Below are positions 1-7,153 of a DNA stretch of 59,815 nucleotides, piece after piece. The position numbers and the translations under genes are program-made. Positions within the stretch are counted from its first letter, which is position 1; each line of letters begins with the position of its first letter. The notes beneath the pieces are model-generated. The model did not search any database. It was not told the DNA's origin and was given only the letters and a program-made list of their open reading frames with translations. The stretch is taken from positions 1 through 59,815 of the forward strand of contig CANCEU010000011.1 of NCBI GenBank assembly GCA_947375185.1, in the 5' to 3' direction. The DNA comes from Chitinophagaceae bacterium (GTDB taxonomy: Bacteria > Bacteroidota > Bacteroidia > Chitinophagales > Chitinophagaceae).

Positions 1-1202
1 TCTTCCCCTTTTGCCACACGATCGTGCATTATTTTAACCCAATCATATCCACTTACTCCAATATAACTATCCTTTATAGTATTGCTAATAGCGTTAAATG
101 CGGCACCAACTTGTTGATTGGTAAATACAATTATGCCCAGGTTTAATTCAGGAAACATAACCACCTGTGTCACCATTCCTGCAAGTCCTCCTGTATGTGT
201 TACTTGTTTATATCCCTTTACATCGCTCAAGAACCAACCTAGACCATAAGCTGCAAAATGGGTATTGTAGGGCGCTGTAGCTTTTGCATTAATAATAGTT
301 TGTGCACTCCAGGTTTCCTCGTGTGTTTCATCTGTAAAAATTTTATTTTTTAAACTATCTCCATATTTTCCATGGTTCATTTGAACCATTACCCATTTGC
401 TCCAGTCGGTAATATTACTCCAAATACCACCAGCTGCATTAGCGGTTTCACTCCAATCAATATCCAAAACCTGTAAATTTCCTTGTACTGGCGCATGTGG
501 GCGCACTGCATTGGATTTATCTTTTAAACGATATAATGAAGCTGCTGTTTTGGTCATACCTAAAGGGCGCATTAATCTTTGTTCAACAAAGTCCTCCCAA
601 CTTTTTCCACTTGCTCTTGCAACCACTTCGCCGGCAACAATGTATAAATTGTTATCGTAATCATATTTAGTTCTAAATGGGGAAACCGGTTTTAGATATC
701 TTAAATTATGTATAATATCTTTTTTAGTAAAGTCACTTCCATCAGGAAACATCATTAAATCACCTGCGCCTAAACCAAGCCCACTTCGGTGTGTTAATAA
801 ATCACGAATAGTAAATGCATCCGTAACATAAGGATCATACATTTTAAATTCGGGGATATAATCAGTTACTCGGTCATCCCATTTTAATTTTCCTTCTTCA
901 ACTAAAATGCCCAAAGCGGCTGCTGTCATTGCCTTACTATTGGAAGCAATACCAAACAATGTATTTTCATCAACTTTTTTTTCAGTGTTTAAATTGGTTA
1001 CGCCGTAGCCCTTTGCGTGTATTAGTTTTCCGTCCTTTACGACACCAACCGCAATACCCGGCACATTAAAGGTTTTCAAAACCAATTCAGTTAAGGAGTC
1101 AATTTGTTGACTGCTTATGTTTTGTGTTTGAGCTTGTAGTTTTGATGCAAAATTTGTTTGAACAATAATAATTGTCCATAATAAAAAGAAAATTCTTTTC
1201 AT
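1..1202 (-). CDS. Serine hydrolase, beta-lactamase/PBP4 family (partial, C-terminus off the left edge)
   Basis: I read the minus strand from an ATG at 1202 to the window edge; about 400 codons are open with no stop, so the gene is truncated by the window. The first ~24 residues form a signal peptide ending LQAQ, predicting a periplasmic or secreted enzyme. The class C beta-lactamase fold motifs are visible: SNSK (SxxK) at residues 87-90 with the nucleophilic serine, and YDN (YxN) in the middle of the protein. These families include D-amino-acid or D,D-peptidases, esterases and beta-lactamases, so the substrate cannot be fixed. It lies 49 bases downstream of the L,D-transpeptidase-like gene on the same strand, which suggests co-transcription and perhaps a cell-wall role (inference). 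Confidence 0.88.
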   Translation of the reverse strand, partial: MKRIFFLLWTIIIVQTNFASKLQAQTQNISSQQIDSLTELVLKTFNVPGIAVGVVKDGKLIHAKGYGVTNLNTEKKVDENTLFGIASNSKAMTAAALGILVEEGKLKWDDRVTDYIPEFKMYDPYVTDAFTIRDLLTHRSGLGLGAGDLMMFPDGSDFTKKDIIHNLRYLKPVSPFRTKYDYDNNLYIVAGEVVARASGKSWEDFVEQRLMRPLGMTKTAASLYRLKDKSNAVRPHAPVQGNLQVLDIDWSETANAAGGIWSNITDWSKWVMVQMNHGKYGDSLKNKIFTDETHEETWSAQTIINAKATAPYNTHFAAYGLGWFLSDVKGYKQVTHTGGLAGMVTQVVMFPELNLGIIVFTNQQVGAAFNAISNTIKDSYIGVSGYDWVKIMHDRVAKGE

Positions 1203-1251
1203 GTTTTAGTGTTGAGTGTATGAGATATAAATATGTTTACTTTTCAATTGC

Positions 1252-1968
1252 TTATTCTTCGTCTTCTTCATCAGCCATAATCCAAATTGCCTTTCTTTTA
1301 TTAGGTTGTAGCCAGTTTAAATATTGTACCATGTCCAATTCAGAAATAGCAACACAGCCAGATGTTGGCGAATATTTTTCATCAGCAACGTGAAAGAAAA
1401 TGGCACTTCCTTTACCCTTAACAACGGGCATGGTATTATATTCAATGACCATGCAGTATTTATAGTAAATATTTTTTAGTAATAAATTCTCGAAAGACTT
1501 TGCCGAAGTAGAACCTCTTATATATTTGTTATAATCATCTGAAAGTGGGTCATCAATCCATTTATCTTCGGTAGTGGTTTGTGTAAAGGGTAAATTTGAT
1601 TTGATAGTTGGTTCGTAACTAAATAATTTTCCTAGTGCAAAAAATCCCGCAGGAGTACAACCATCTCCCTCTTTCTTTGCAATATCATATATCAATCCAT
1701 TGCGTCCAATACTTGCCTTAACAGGTGCAAGTTTTAATTTCCAAATTCCATTTTCTTTCTCCACCCCTGCAATTTTAATATCCCTATAGCGCTCTCTAAA
1801 CACTACCAGCATTTGATCTGCACTATCCATCACTCTTGCGGCATTGCTAGATGGGTGGTTCCAATTGTACAAAAATGACTCAATTGTGTAGGTAGTATCA
1901 TTTTCATCCTGAGCGTTTAATGCGATGCTTGAAAATATAATACAAAATGCGATTAATAATTTTTTCAA
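1252..1968 (-). CDS. L,D-transpeptidase-like (YkuD-fold) periplasmic protein
   Basis: The product is 238 residues with a signal peptide (about residues 1-19, ending LNAQ). The C-terminal half carries the YkuD catalytic signature: His193 in IFFHV, followed by SGC with Cys205 and CVAIS. This is the His...SxGC arrangement used by L,D-transpeptidases that cross-link peptidoglycan or anchor proteins to it. The TPAGFF stretch (105-110) is also typical of the fold. The usual SHGC is SGC here, with the His before Gly missing, as in divergent YkuD members. Expected location is the periplasm. A serine hydrolase gene follows 49 bases downstream. The fold is convincing; the exact substrate is not known. 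Confidence 0.82.
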   Translation of the reverse strand: MKKLLIAFCIIFSSIALNAQDENDTTYTIESFLYNWNHPSSNAARVMDSADQMLVVFRERYRDIKIAGVEKENGIWKLKLAPVKASIGRNGLIYDIAKKEGDGCTPAGFFALGKLFSYEPTIKSNLPFTQTTTEDKWIDDPLSDDYNKYIRGSTSAKSFENLLLKNIYYKYCMVIEYNTMPVVKGKGSAIFFHVADEKYSPTSGCVAISELDMVQYLNWLQPNKRKAIWIMADEEDEE

Positions 1969-2211
1969 AGTAGTAGGCTTAATGATTTGAAATTAAGAAA
2001 ATATTCTCTTGACTAAGCTAAAAAAAGAGAAAACTTTCAAATACTACTTTTTGTTTTTGTTGCCAAAGTTAAATTAGCTTTATAATGTTAGTAAGATGAT
2101 TTAAAATATCGAATTGAATCGAAAGTATAAATACGGTCTATTGCATTGTACTTGATTCCTATTTTGGTTTTAATACCCAGGTAATTCAGCTTGGGTGTAA
2201 ATCAAAATAAT

Positions 2212-3105
2212 ATGAATAAAAGAATCATTACATCTAGTATGCTCTTTATTTTTGGAATTGCCATTTTTATTAGTTGTACCAAGTCGCTAAATACCCCACC
2301 ATCAACAACTGTATCAATCCCATCAGCTACACTAATGGCGGGTGATCCTGCATTTGTTGGGTTGTTTGACGCATTAAATCACTTTGATCCGCATTATTTG
2401 CAATTGGTTTATAACGATCAAAGATCTACGGAAGAAATTGTAAATAAGAGTAAAGATTTATTTGAAAAATTAAATGCCACACCAAATAGTTTGGTTATTC
2501 AACAGCAAGTCACCAACTTTTATAAGTTTAAATCAATAGTTGATTTAAAGTATTATTTGGATCAAATTTTGACAAACACAATTATTATTAAGCATAAATA
2601 TTTTTCGAAGGATACCAATTATACAATAGCCCAGGCACAATCTTTTATGAAAGCAAGGTCTTTGTATGCAAAAAATAAAATGGATTCAGTAAAAAATAAT
2701 ACCAATAAAATAAAGTCAAGCAGTATGTATGATGATTATGTGCTTTATCCCGAGGCTCCCGCATTTCAGTTTTTTTCAGAAATGGATTTAGAAGATATAG
2801 ATAATGGTGGCGAAGGTTGTGCCGATGCTTGTTGCTTGGAATATATAAGCTGTAATCAAAAGGCTGCGAAAAACTTTTTAGGCAATTCAGTAAATATTGG
2901 AGCAACGCTTGCCACTGGGGCCGGTATTACTGGCGCAGGTATTGCATCGATGGTGCCAGTTATAGGTACAATGGCAGGTGCATCAGTTGGAGTTTCAATC
3001 GGATCTTATTTTGGCCTAGTGATTGCCAGACAAATGTATAGCTCTGATTTATACACTTGTACATTAGATTATAAAGCTTGTGTTTTAAGAAGAAATGGTC
3101 ATTAA
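2212..3105 (+). CDS. Lipoprotein of unknown function with a Cys-rich segment and a glycine-zipper tail
   Basis: I do not recognise the family. I start at the ATG at 2212 (MNKRI) rather than an in-frame TTG 21 bases upstream, because the ATG begins a signal peptide with lipobox IFISC near residue 22, predicting a lipoprotein. Residues about 40-190 are polar and mostly helical. Near residue 205 is a Cys cluster (EGCADACC, then ISC), followed by a ~50-residue Gly/Ala-rich hydrophobic segment (GAGITGAGIASM, GTMAGASVGVSIG) like a glycine zipper, and two more Cys near the C-terminus. Such segments insert into or pack against membranes in several unrelated families. A small membrane protein follows 14 bases later and the pair ends in a strong hairpin, so they are probably one operon. 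Confidence 0.7.
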   Translation: MNKRIITSSMLFIFGIAIFISCTKSLNTPPSTTVSIPSATLMAGDPAFVGLFDALNHFDPHYLQLVYNDQRSTEEIVNKSKDLFEKLNATPNSLVIQQQVTNFYKFKSIVDLKYYLDQILTNTIIIKHKYFSKDTNYTIAQAQSFMKARSLYAKNKMDSVKNNTNKIKSSSMYDDYVLYPEAPAFQFFSEMDLEDIDNGGEGCADACCLEYISCNQKAAKNFLGNSVNIGATLATGAGITGAGIASMVPVIGTMAGASVGVSIGSYFGLVIARQMYSSDLYTCTLDYKACVLRRNGH

Positions 3106-3119
3106 TAAAAAATTTGAAT

Positions 3120-3491
3120 ATGAAAATCAACCAATTGTGCATTCGCCTTCCCAAAAAGTATTTGTATTTATTTATAATTGTATTGCTACTTGTTCAATTA
3201 TACAATATACAACCCTTGTCTTCGTTTAAGATCGCAAGTATTGAATATAAAATTCACTTTATATTAATGGGCACTATCTTTTGGATATTTTCAGCCATGT
3301 TTTTTTATACAGCCCGTATGTATTTTTTGAATCTCAATAAGTTGTATTGGGTTGCAGCTGCTATATTTTGTTTGCTTGGCATTTGCATGCTCGTACTTCC
3401 ATTTTATATCTATCAAGGTATGACCCATTTGGATAATGCTATTCAAATATTAGATTTTAAAGCAGACAGCCTAAGAAAAGCAGGAAAATAG
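3120..3491 (+). CDS. Small integral membrane protein, unknown function
   Basis: The product is 123 residues from the ATG at 3120 (MKINQLC). A longer in-frame reading from a TTG at 3078 would overlap the upstream gene and adds no recognisable sequence. Three hydrophobic stretches are visible: LYLFIIVLLLVQLY, the region around FILMGTIFWIFSAMFF, and WVAAAIFCLLGICMLVLPF. The ends are basic or polar and the tail is short (DSLRKAGK). I see no catalytic motif or family match. Its position 14 bases after the glycine-zipper lipoprotein suggests the two work together at a membrane, but that rests on context only. Confidence 0.6.
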   Translation: MKINQLCIRLPKKYLYLFIIVLLLVQLYNIQPLSSFKIASIEYKIHFILMGTIFWIFSAMFFYTARMYFLNLNKLYWVAAAIFCLLGICMLVLPFYIYQGMTHLDNAIQILDFKADSLRKAGK

Positions 3492-3502
3492 AAGTGTAAT
3501 TT

Positions 3503-3548
3503 AATGACAGGCTGGTTTGCCACTCTTTATGCAAACCAGCCTGTCATT
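3503..3548. terminator. Perfect 18-bp inverted repeat (hairpin), likely terminator
   Basis: The arms 3503-3520 and 3531-3548 are perfectly complementary around a 10-base loop. The stem includes GACAGGCTGGTTTGC. It lies just after the lipoprotein/membrane-protein pair and before the VWA gene. No long T-run follows, so it may act as a barrier or RNA-stabilising hairpin instead of a classic intrinsic terminator. Confidence 0.65.
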
Positions 3549-3625
3549 TATTATTTACGGAATATGAGCCTCTACTGACCCATTCTTTAAACCTTGTGCC
3601 TTGTTATTTGTTAACTTGCATAACT

Positions 3626-4723
3626 ATGATTGGACATCGTTTTGTAAATTTTATTCCGGGTGAAAACTCAAAAACCAAATTTGAGCAAATGCTTGATATT
3701 TTCACGCAATTGCTTAACTATACTAGTGGCGATGCTAGCGAAGCTTTGGATTGGATGAACCAGCTAGACCGAACACATAAATTTACAGATGATGAATACG
3801 GAGTGGGTGATTTTATAGAAGACCTTAAGCAAAATGGATATTTAAAAGAAAATCCACAGGATGGCAGATTTGCTATTACCGCTAAAACGGAACAAACTAT
3901 TCGTCAAAAAAGTTTAGAGGAGATTTTTGGAAAACTTAAAAAAGCAAAACAAGGCAATCATAGCACCACCAAAGCGGGTCCAACCGGGGATATCAACTCC
4001 GATACAAGGTCGTTTCAGTTTGGTGATTTAATGGAACAAATTGATTTCACAGAGAGCATAAAAAATGCGCAAATTAATCGTGGTGTTGATACTTTTTCCA
4101 TGCATGAAGATGACTTGGTAATTAGAGAGGCTGATTTTAAAACACAAACCTCAACGGTGTTGATGATTGATATTTCGCACTCTATGATTTTATATGGTGA
4201 GGACAGAATTACACCGGCAAAAAAAGTTGCGATGGCATTGTGCGAACTCATCACAAAAAAATATCCCAAAGATACCATTGATATTGTCGTGTTTGGCAAT
4301 GATGCATGGCAAGTAGAAATTAAAGATCTTCCTTATTTACAAGTTGGTCCATATCATACCAATACTGTTGCTGGCCTTGAGTTAGCAATGGATATTTTGC
4401 GTAAACGCAAAACTGCGAATAAGCAAATATTTATGATTACCGATGGTAAACCAACCTGCTTAAAAATTGGCGGCAAATATTATAAGAATAGTTTTGGATT
4501 AGATCGTAAGGTGGTTAATCGCTGTATTAACTTGGCAGCTCAGTGCAAAAAATTAAAAATTCCAATCACTACTTTTATGATTGCATCCGACCCTTACTTA
4601 CAAAAATTTGTTGAAGAGTTTACGGAAATGAATAATGGGAAAGCCTACTTTGCTTCACTTGACAATTTAGGTAGTTTTATATTTAATGATTTTGAAAGTG
4701 GAAAAAGAAAAACAGTGTATTAA
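3626..4723 (+). CDS. VWA domain protein, partner of MoxR-type ATPase
   Basis: The ATG at 3626 (MIGHRFVNF) gives 365 residues. An upstream GTG at 3596 is possible but adds a non-conserved stretch. The C-terminal half is a von Willebrand factor A domain: the MIDAS motif is DISHS at residues 182-186, and ITDGKP follows near residue 274. The N-terminal half is helical and charged, as in bacterial VWA proteins that act as substrate adaptors for MoxR ATPases. The stop is two bases before the start of the AAA+ gene, so the two are translated from one message. Likely cytoplasmic, acting with the ATPase in metal-dependent remodelling or chaperoning of an unknown client. Confidence 0.85.
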   Translation: MIGHRFVNFIPGENSKTKFEQMLDIFTQLLNYTSGDASEALDWMNQLDRTHKFTDDEYGVGDFIEDLKQNGYLKENPQDGRFAITAKTEQTIRQKSLEEIFGKLKKAKQGNHSTTKAGPTGDINSDTRSFQFGDLMEQIDFTESIKNAQINRGVDTFSMHEDDLVIREADFKTQTSTVLMIDISHSMILYGEDRITPAKKVAMALCELITKKYPKDTIDIVVFGNDAWQVEIKDLPYLQVGPYHTNTVAGLELAMDILRKRKTANKQIFMITDGKPTCLKIGGKYYKNSFGLDRKVVNRCINLAAQCKKLKIPITTFMIASDPYLQKFVEEFTEMNNGKAYFASLDNLGSFIFNDFESGKRKTVY

Positions 4724-4725
4724 TT

Positions 4726-6282
4726 ATGAGTAATAAAATAGATATCCAAAAAGTTTTAACATTAGGCGATTTAAAAAAATCGGGCTACCAATCTAAGTCG
4801 ATAAAAGATGAAGTTCGAGATAATTTAATTGCAAGTATTCAAAACAAAGAAAATGCATTTGAAGGTATTTTAGGATATGAGGATACCGTAATTCCTGATG
4901 TAGAAAGAGCGTTATTAAGTAGACATAATATTTTATTTTTAGGCTTGCGTGGACAAGCAAAAACTAGAATGGCTCGTCAAATGGTGGATTTATTAGACGA
5001 GTATATTCCAACTATTGCTGGCTCTGAAGTAAATGACGATCCATTGCAGCCCCTAAGTAGGTTTGCGGTAGACCTAATTGCGGAACATGGCGACAATACG
5101 CCAATTCATTGGGTGCACAAGAGTGCGCGTTATGGAGAAAAGTTGGCAACACCCGATGTAAGTGTATCCGATTTAATTGGAGACATCGATCCAATTAAGG
5201 CGGCCAATTTAAAACTGAGTTTTGCGGATGAAAAAGTAATTCACTATGGCATTATTCCAAGAAGCAATCGAGGCATATTTGTAATAAACGAGTTACCTGA
5301 TTTGCAGGCAAGAATTCAAGTTTCATTGTTTAATATTTTACAAGAAGGCGATATTCAGATTAGAGGTTTTAAGCTACGCATGCCATTAGATATTTTATTT
5401 GTGTTTACTGCAAATCCCGAAGACTATACCAATCGTGGAAGTATTGTAACGCCATTAAAAGATAGAATTGAAAGCCAAATTTTAACCCACTATCCAAAAA
5501 GTATTGAAACTTCTTTAGCAATTACAGAACAAGAAGCAAATATTTTACCTGCTCAGAAGGATAAGGTTGAAGTAAGTGATTTGGTAAAAAGATTGATTGA
5601 ACAGGTTTCTTTTGAAGCTAGAACCAATGAGTTTGTTGATAAAAAAAGTGGAGTGAGTGCACGTCTAACTATTGCTGCGTATGAGGCTGCGGTGAGTAGT
5701 GCTGAAAGAAGAGCCATTATTCACAATGAAAAACATACTCAAATTTGGATAAGTGATTTGTCGGGAATCATTCCTGCAATCACTGGAAAAATTGAATTGG
5801 TATATGAGGGAGAACAAGAAGGTCCATATGAAGTAGCTTTGAATTTATTAAACAAATCTATTCGCACTTTATTTGTTTCCTACTTCCCTAATCCGGATGA
5901 GATAAAAAAGAAAAAGCCAGCAAAAAAATCTGCTGCGCAAGCTGGCGAACAAAAGCAACCTGAAAATCCATATTCATTAATTACAAAATGGTTTGATGCC
6001 GGTAATCATTTGGATTTATTATTGGACATGAAAGATGATGAAAAAGTGATTGCATTATATAAAGTGGATGGCTTGTTCGGTATTGTTAAAAAACACTTTC
6101 CTCAAGCGGACGATAAACAAGCTGCCTTATTAATGGAATTTGTATTGCATGGTCTTTCGGCCTATTCTTTAATCAGTAAAAAGATGATCGATGGGAAAAT
6201 TGAATTCAAGGATTTGATGGGCAGTATGATGAACCTGGGGTCCATGAATTTTGAAGAGGATGATTTCAATGATTATGCATAA
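4726..6282 (+). CDS. MoxR/Mg-chelatase-type AAA+ ATPase
   Basis: The 518-residue product has a Walker A-like GLRGQAKT at about 73-80, where the usual GK(S/T) is AKT with Lys and Thr kept. It has a Walker B-like FVINELPD near 183-190, and an AAA lid region with sensor-like FTANPEDYTNRG. These fit the ChlI/MoxR branch of AAA+ ATPases. The C-terminal ~130 residues include a Lys/Ala-rich linker (KKKKPAKKSAAQ) and a helical domain of unknown role. It begins two bases after the VWA gene stop, reproducing the MoxR-VWA pairing seen across bacteria. A good terminator follows. The client protein is not evident from the neighbourhood. Confidence 0.88.
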   Translation: MSNKIDIQKVLTLGDLKKSGYQSKSIKDEVRDNLIASIQNKENAFEGILGYEDTVIPDVERALLSRHNILFLGLRGQAKTRMARQMVDLLDEYIPTIAGSEVNDDPLQPLSRFAVDLIAEHGDNTPIHWVHKSARYGEKLATPDVSVSDLIGDIDPIKAANLKLSFADEKVIHYGIIPRSNRGIFVINELPDLQARIQVSLFNILQEGDIQIRGFKLRMPLDILFVFTANPEDYTNRGSIVTPLKDRIESQILTHYPKSIETSLAITEQEANILPAQKDKVEVSDLVKRLIEQVSFEARTNEFVDKKSGVSARLTIAAYEAAVSSAERRAIIHNEKHTQIWISDLSGIIPAITGKIELVYEGEQEGPYEVALNLLNKSIRTLFVSYFPNPDEIKKKKPAKKSAAQAGEQKQPENPYSLITKWFDAGNHLDLLLDMKDDEKVIALYKVDGLFGIVKKHFPQADDKQAALLMEFVLHGLSAYSLISKKMIDGKIEFKDLMGSMMNLGSMNFEEDDFNDYA

Positions 6283-6310
6283 CCTATTGATTATCAAATT
6301 AAAAAATCGT

Positions 6311-6339
6311 AAGGCCGGAATATTTCCGGTCTTTTTTTT
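6311..6339 (+). terminator. Intrinsic terminator of the VWA-MoxR operon
   Basis: AAGGCCGGAA and TTCCGGTCTT form a 10-bp stem with one G-U pair and a 3-base loop, followed by a run of T. It ends 57 bases after the MoxR stop. The end of the T-run overlaps the TTTG of the next promoter. Confidence 0.8.
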
Positions 6340-6368
6340 GGCATAAATCTGCTTATTGCCTACCTTTG
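6337..6368 (+). promoter_or_regulatory. Bacteroidetes-type promoter for the leader RNA and 208-aa gene
   Basis: TTTG at 6337-6340 and TACCTTTG at 6361-6368 are separated by 20 bases, matching the Bacteroidetes sigma-ABfr pattern TTTG-N19-21-TAnnTTTG. Transcription would then begin about 5-8 bases downstream, which is exactly where the leader RNA fold begins. Confidence 0.6.
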
Positions 6369-6373
6369 TTCCA

Positions 6374-6440
6374 TCATCAAGAACCCTTAAGTGGGTACCA
6401 ACCGAGAGAGTTTAACTCCGCGGTGGTAAAATCGATGAGG
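6374..6440 (+). ncRNA. Structured 5' leader RNA, copy A
   Basis: A ~67-nt element that is nearly identical to a second copy at 46235-46300. Proposed fold: P1 TCATC (6374-6378) with GATGA (6434-6438); P2 ACCC with GGGT around a TTAAGT loop; P3 ACC-AA-CC-GA-GAG with CTC-CGC-GG-T-GGT around an AGTTTAA loop. Differences between the copies fall in loops or turn a Watson-Crick pair into a G-U pair, so the fold is kept. The element starts at the predicted 5' end of the transcript and ends 24 bases before the ATG of the next gene, so it looks like a cis-regulatory leader. It could be a member of a known Bacteroidetes motif such as Flavo-1, or a reduced SAM-I-like aptamer (AAGA after P1, GATGAG at the end); neither can be confirmed here. 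Confidence 0.6.
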
Positions 6441-6464
6441 TCATTAATGTCAAAATAAAAAACT

Positions 6465-7091
6465 ATGTTTTTACAACATTCTACCCCTGCATCTCAAGAG
6501 CCAACTGTATTATTAAGTAATTCACAAGATTTTGAATTAATCATTCAAGTTAAAAATAATGAAGGCCTTAAAGGACTAATTAAGTTTAACTATTTGAATC
6601 AACCCTTTGAGGCAAAAATTCAAATTACTCCAGCTTCAATTCAAATTTTATCACAATATCCAATTATAGGCATCATTGCATCGGCCCCATTGTTACAGCA
6701 AGATGATATTTTAGACCGTCCTTATTTATCAAATGCTTCGCTAACTAAAAGTGGTTATCAAAATGTATTGTGGGTAATGCTCGATTTGATTCATTTGTAT
6801 AACTTAATTCGTTTTAAACCAGGTTCATTGGTTGAATTATATCGTGAAACGGTTGCCTCTGCTAAAAAGGATAATGATACTATTGAATATGGTCATATTC
6901 CATTGAAGGGCCCTTTGGCTCATTTTTTAGCCAACATACTTTCAAAACAAATGAAGAGAAAGCATAAGTATGTTTATGGTAATCCCTTGCATTTATTGGA
7001 AAGTGTACAGCAAATAATAAACACTTATCCGCCCCATTTTTTAGCTACACCCAAGTTCTTAAATGAACAGGAGTTGATTCCATTCGTGTAA
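6465..7091 (+). CDS. Unrecognised 208-residue protein controlled by a leader RNA
   Basis: I do not recognise this protein. It has no signal peptide and no strong membrane segment, so it is probably cytoplasmic. The N-terminal half alternates short hydrophobic strands (FELIIQV, GLIKFNYL, IQILSQYPIIGIIA). The C-terminal half is helical with a basic patch (SKQMKRKHKYVYG) and could bind nucleic acid, but that is a guess from charge. The ATG at 6465 lies 24 bases after the structured leader, and the sequence GTCAAAATAAAA between leader and start is also present after the second leader copy. It has its own promoter and terminator-flanked position, so it seems to be a single-gene unit. Confidence 0.7.
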   Translation: MFLQHSTPASQEPTVLLSNSQDFELIIQVKNNEGLKGLIKFNYLNQPFEAKIQITPASIQILSQYPIIGIIASAPLLQQDDILDRPYLSNASLTKSGYQNVLWVMLDLIHLYNLIRFKPGSLVELYRETVASAKKDNDTIEYGHIPLKGPLAHFLANILSKQMKRKHKYVYGNPLHLLESVQQIINTYPPHFLATPKFLNEQELIPFV

Positions 7092-7153
7092 AATGCATTT
7101 GATTTTGAAAAGTTATCGAGCCATTTTCTTTAACTTACTTCAAAATTTATAAT

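Noticed and set aside
1967..2050. AAAGTAGTA and TACTACTTT repeats in the leader of the L,D-transpeptidase gene
   Set aside because: A 9-base pairing over more than 60 bases in AT-rich DNA is likely by chance and no supporting structure was seen.
6374..6440. A standard SAM-I riboswitch
   Set aside because: AAGA after P1 and GATGAG at the end are similar, but the kink-turn, pseudoknot and P4 of SAM-I are missing and the element is too short. It is kept only as an alternative idea.
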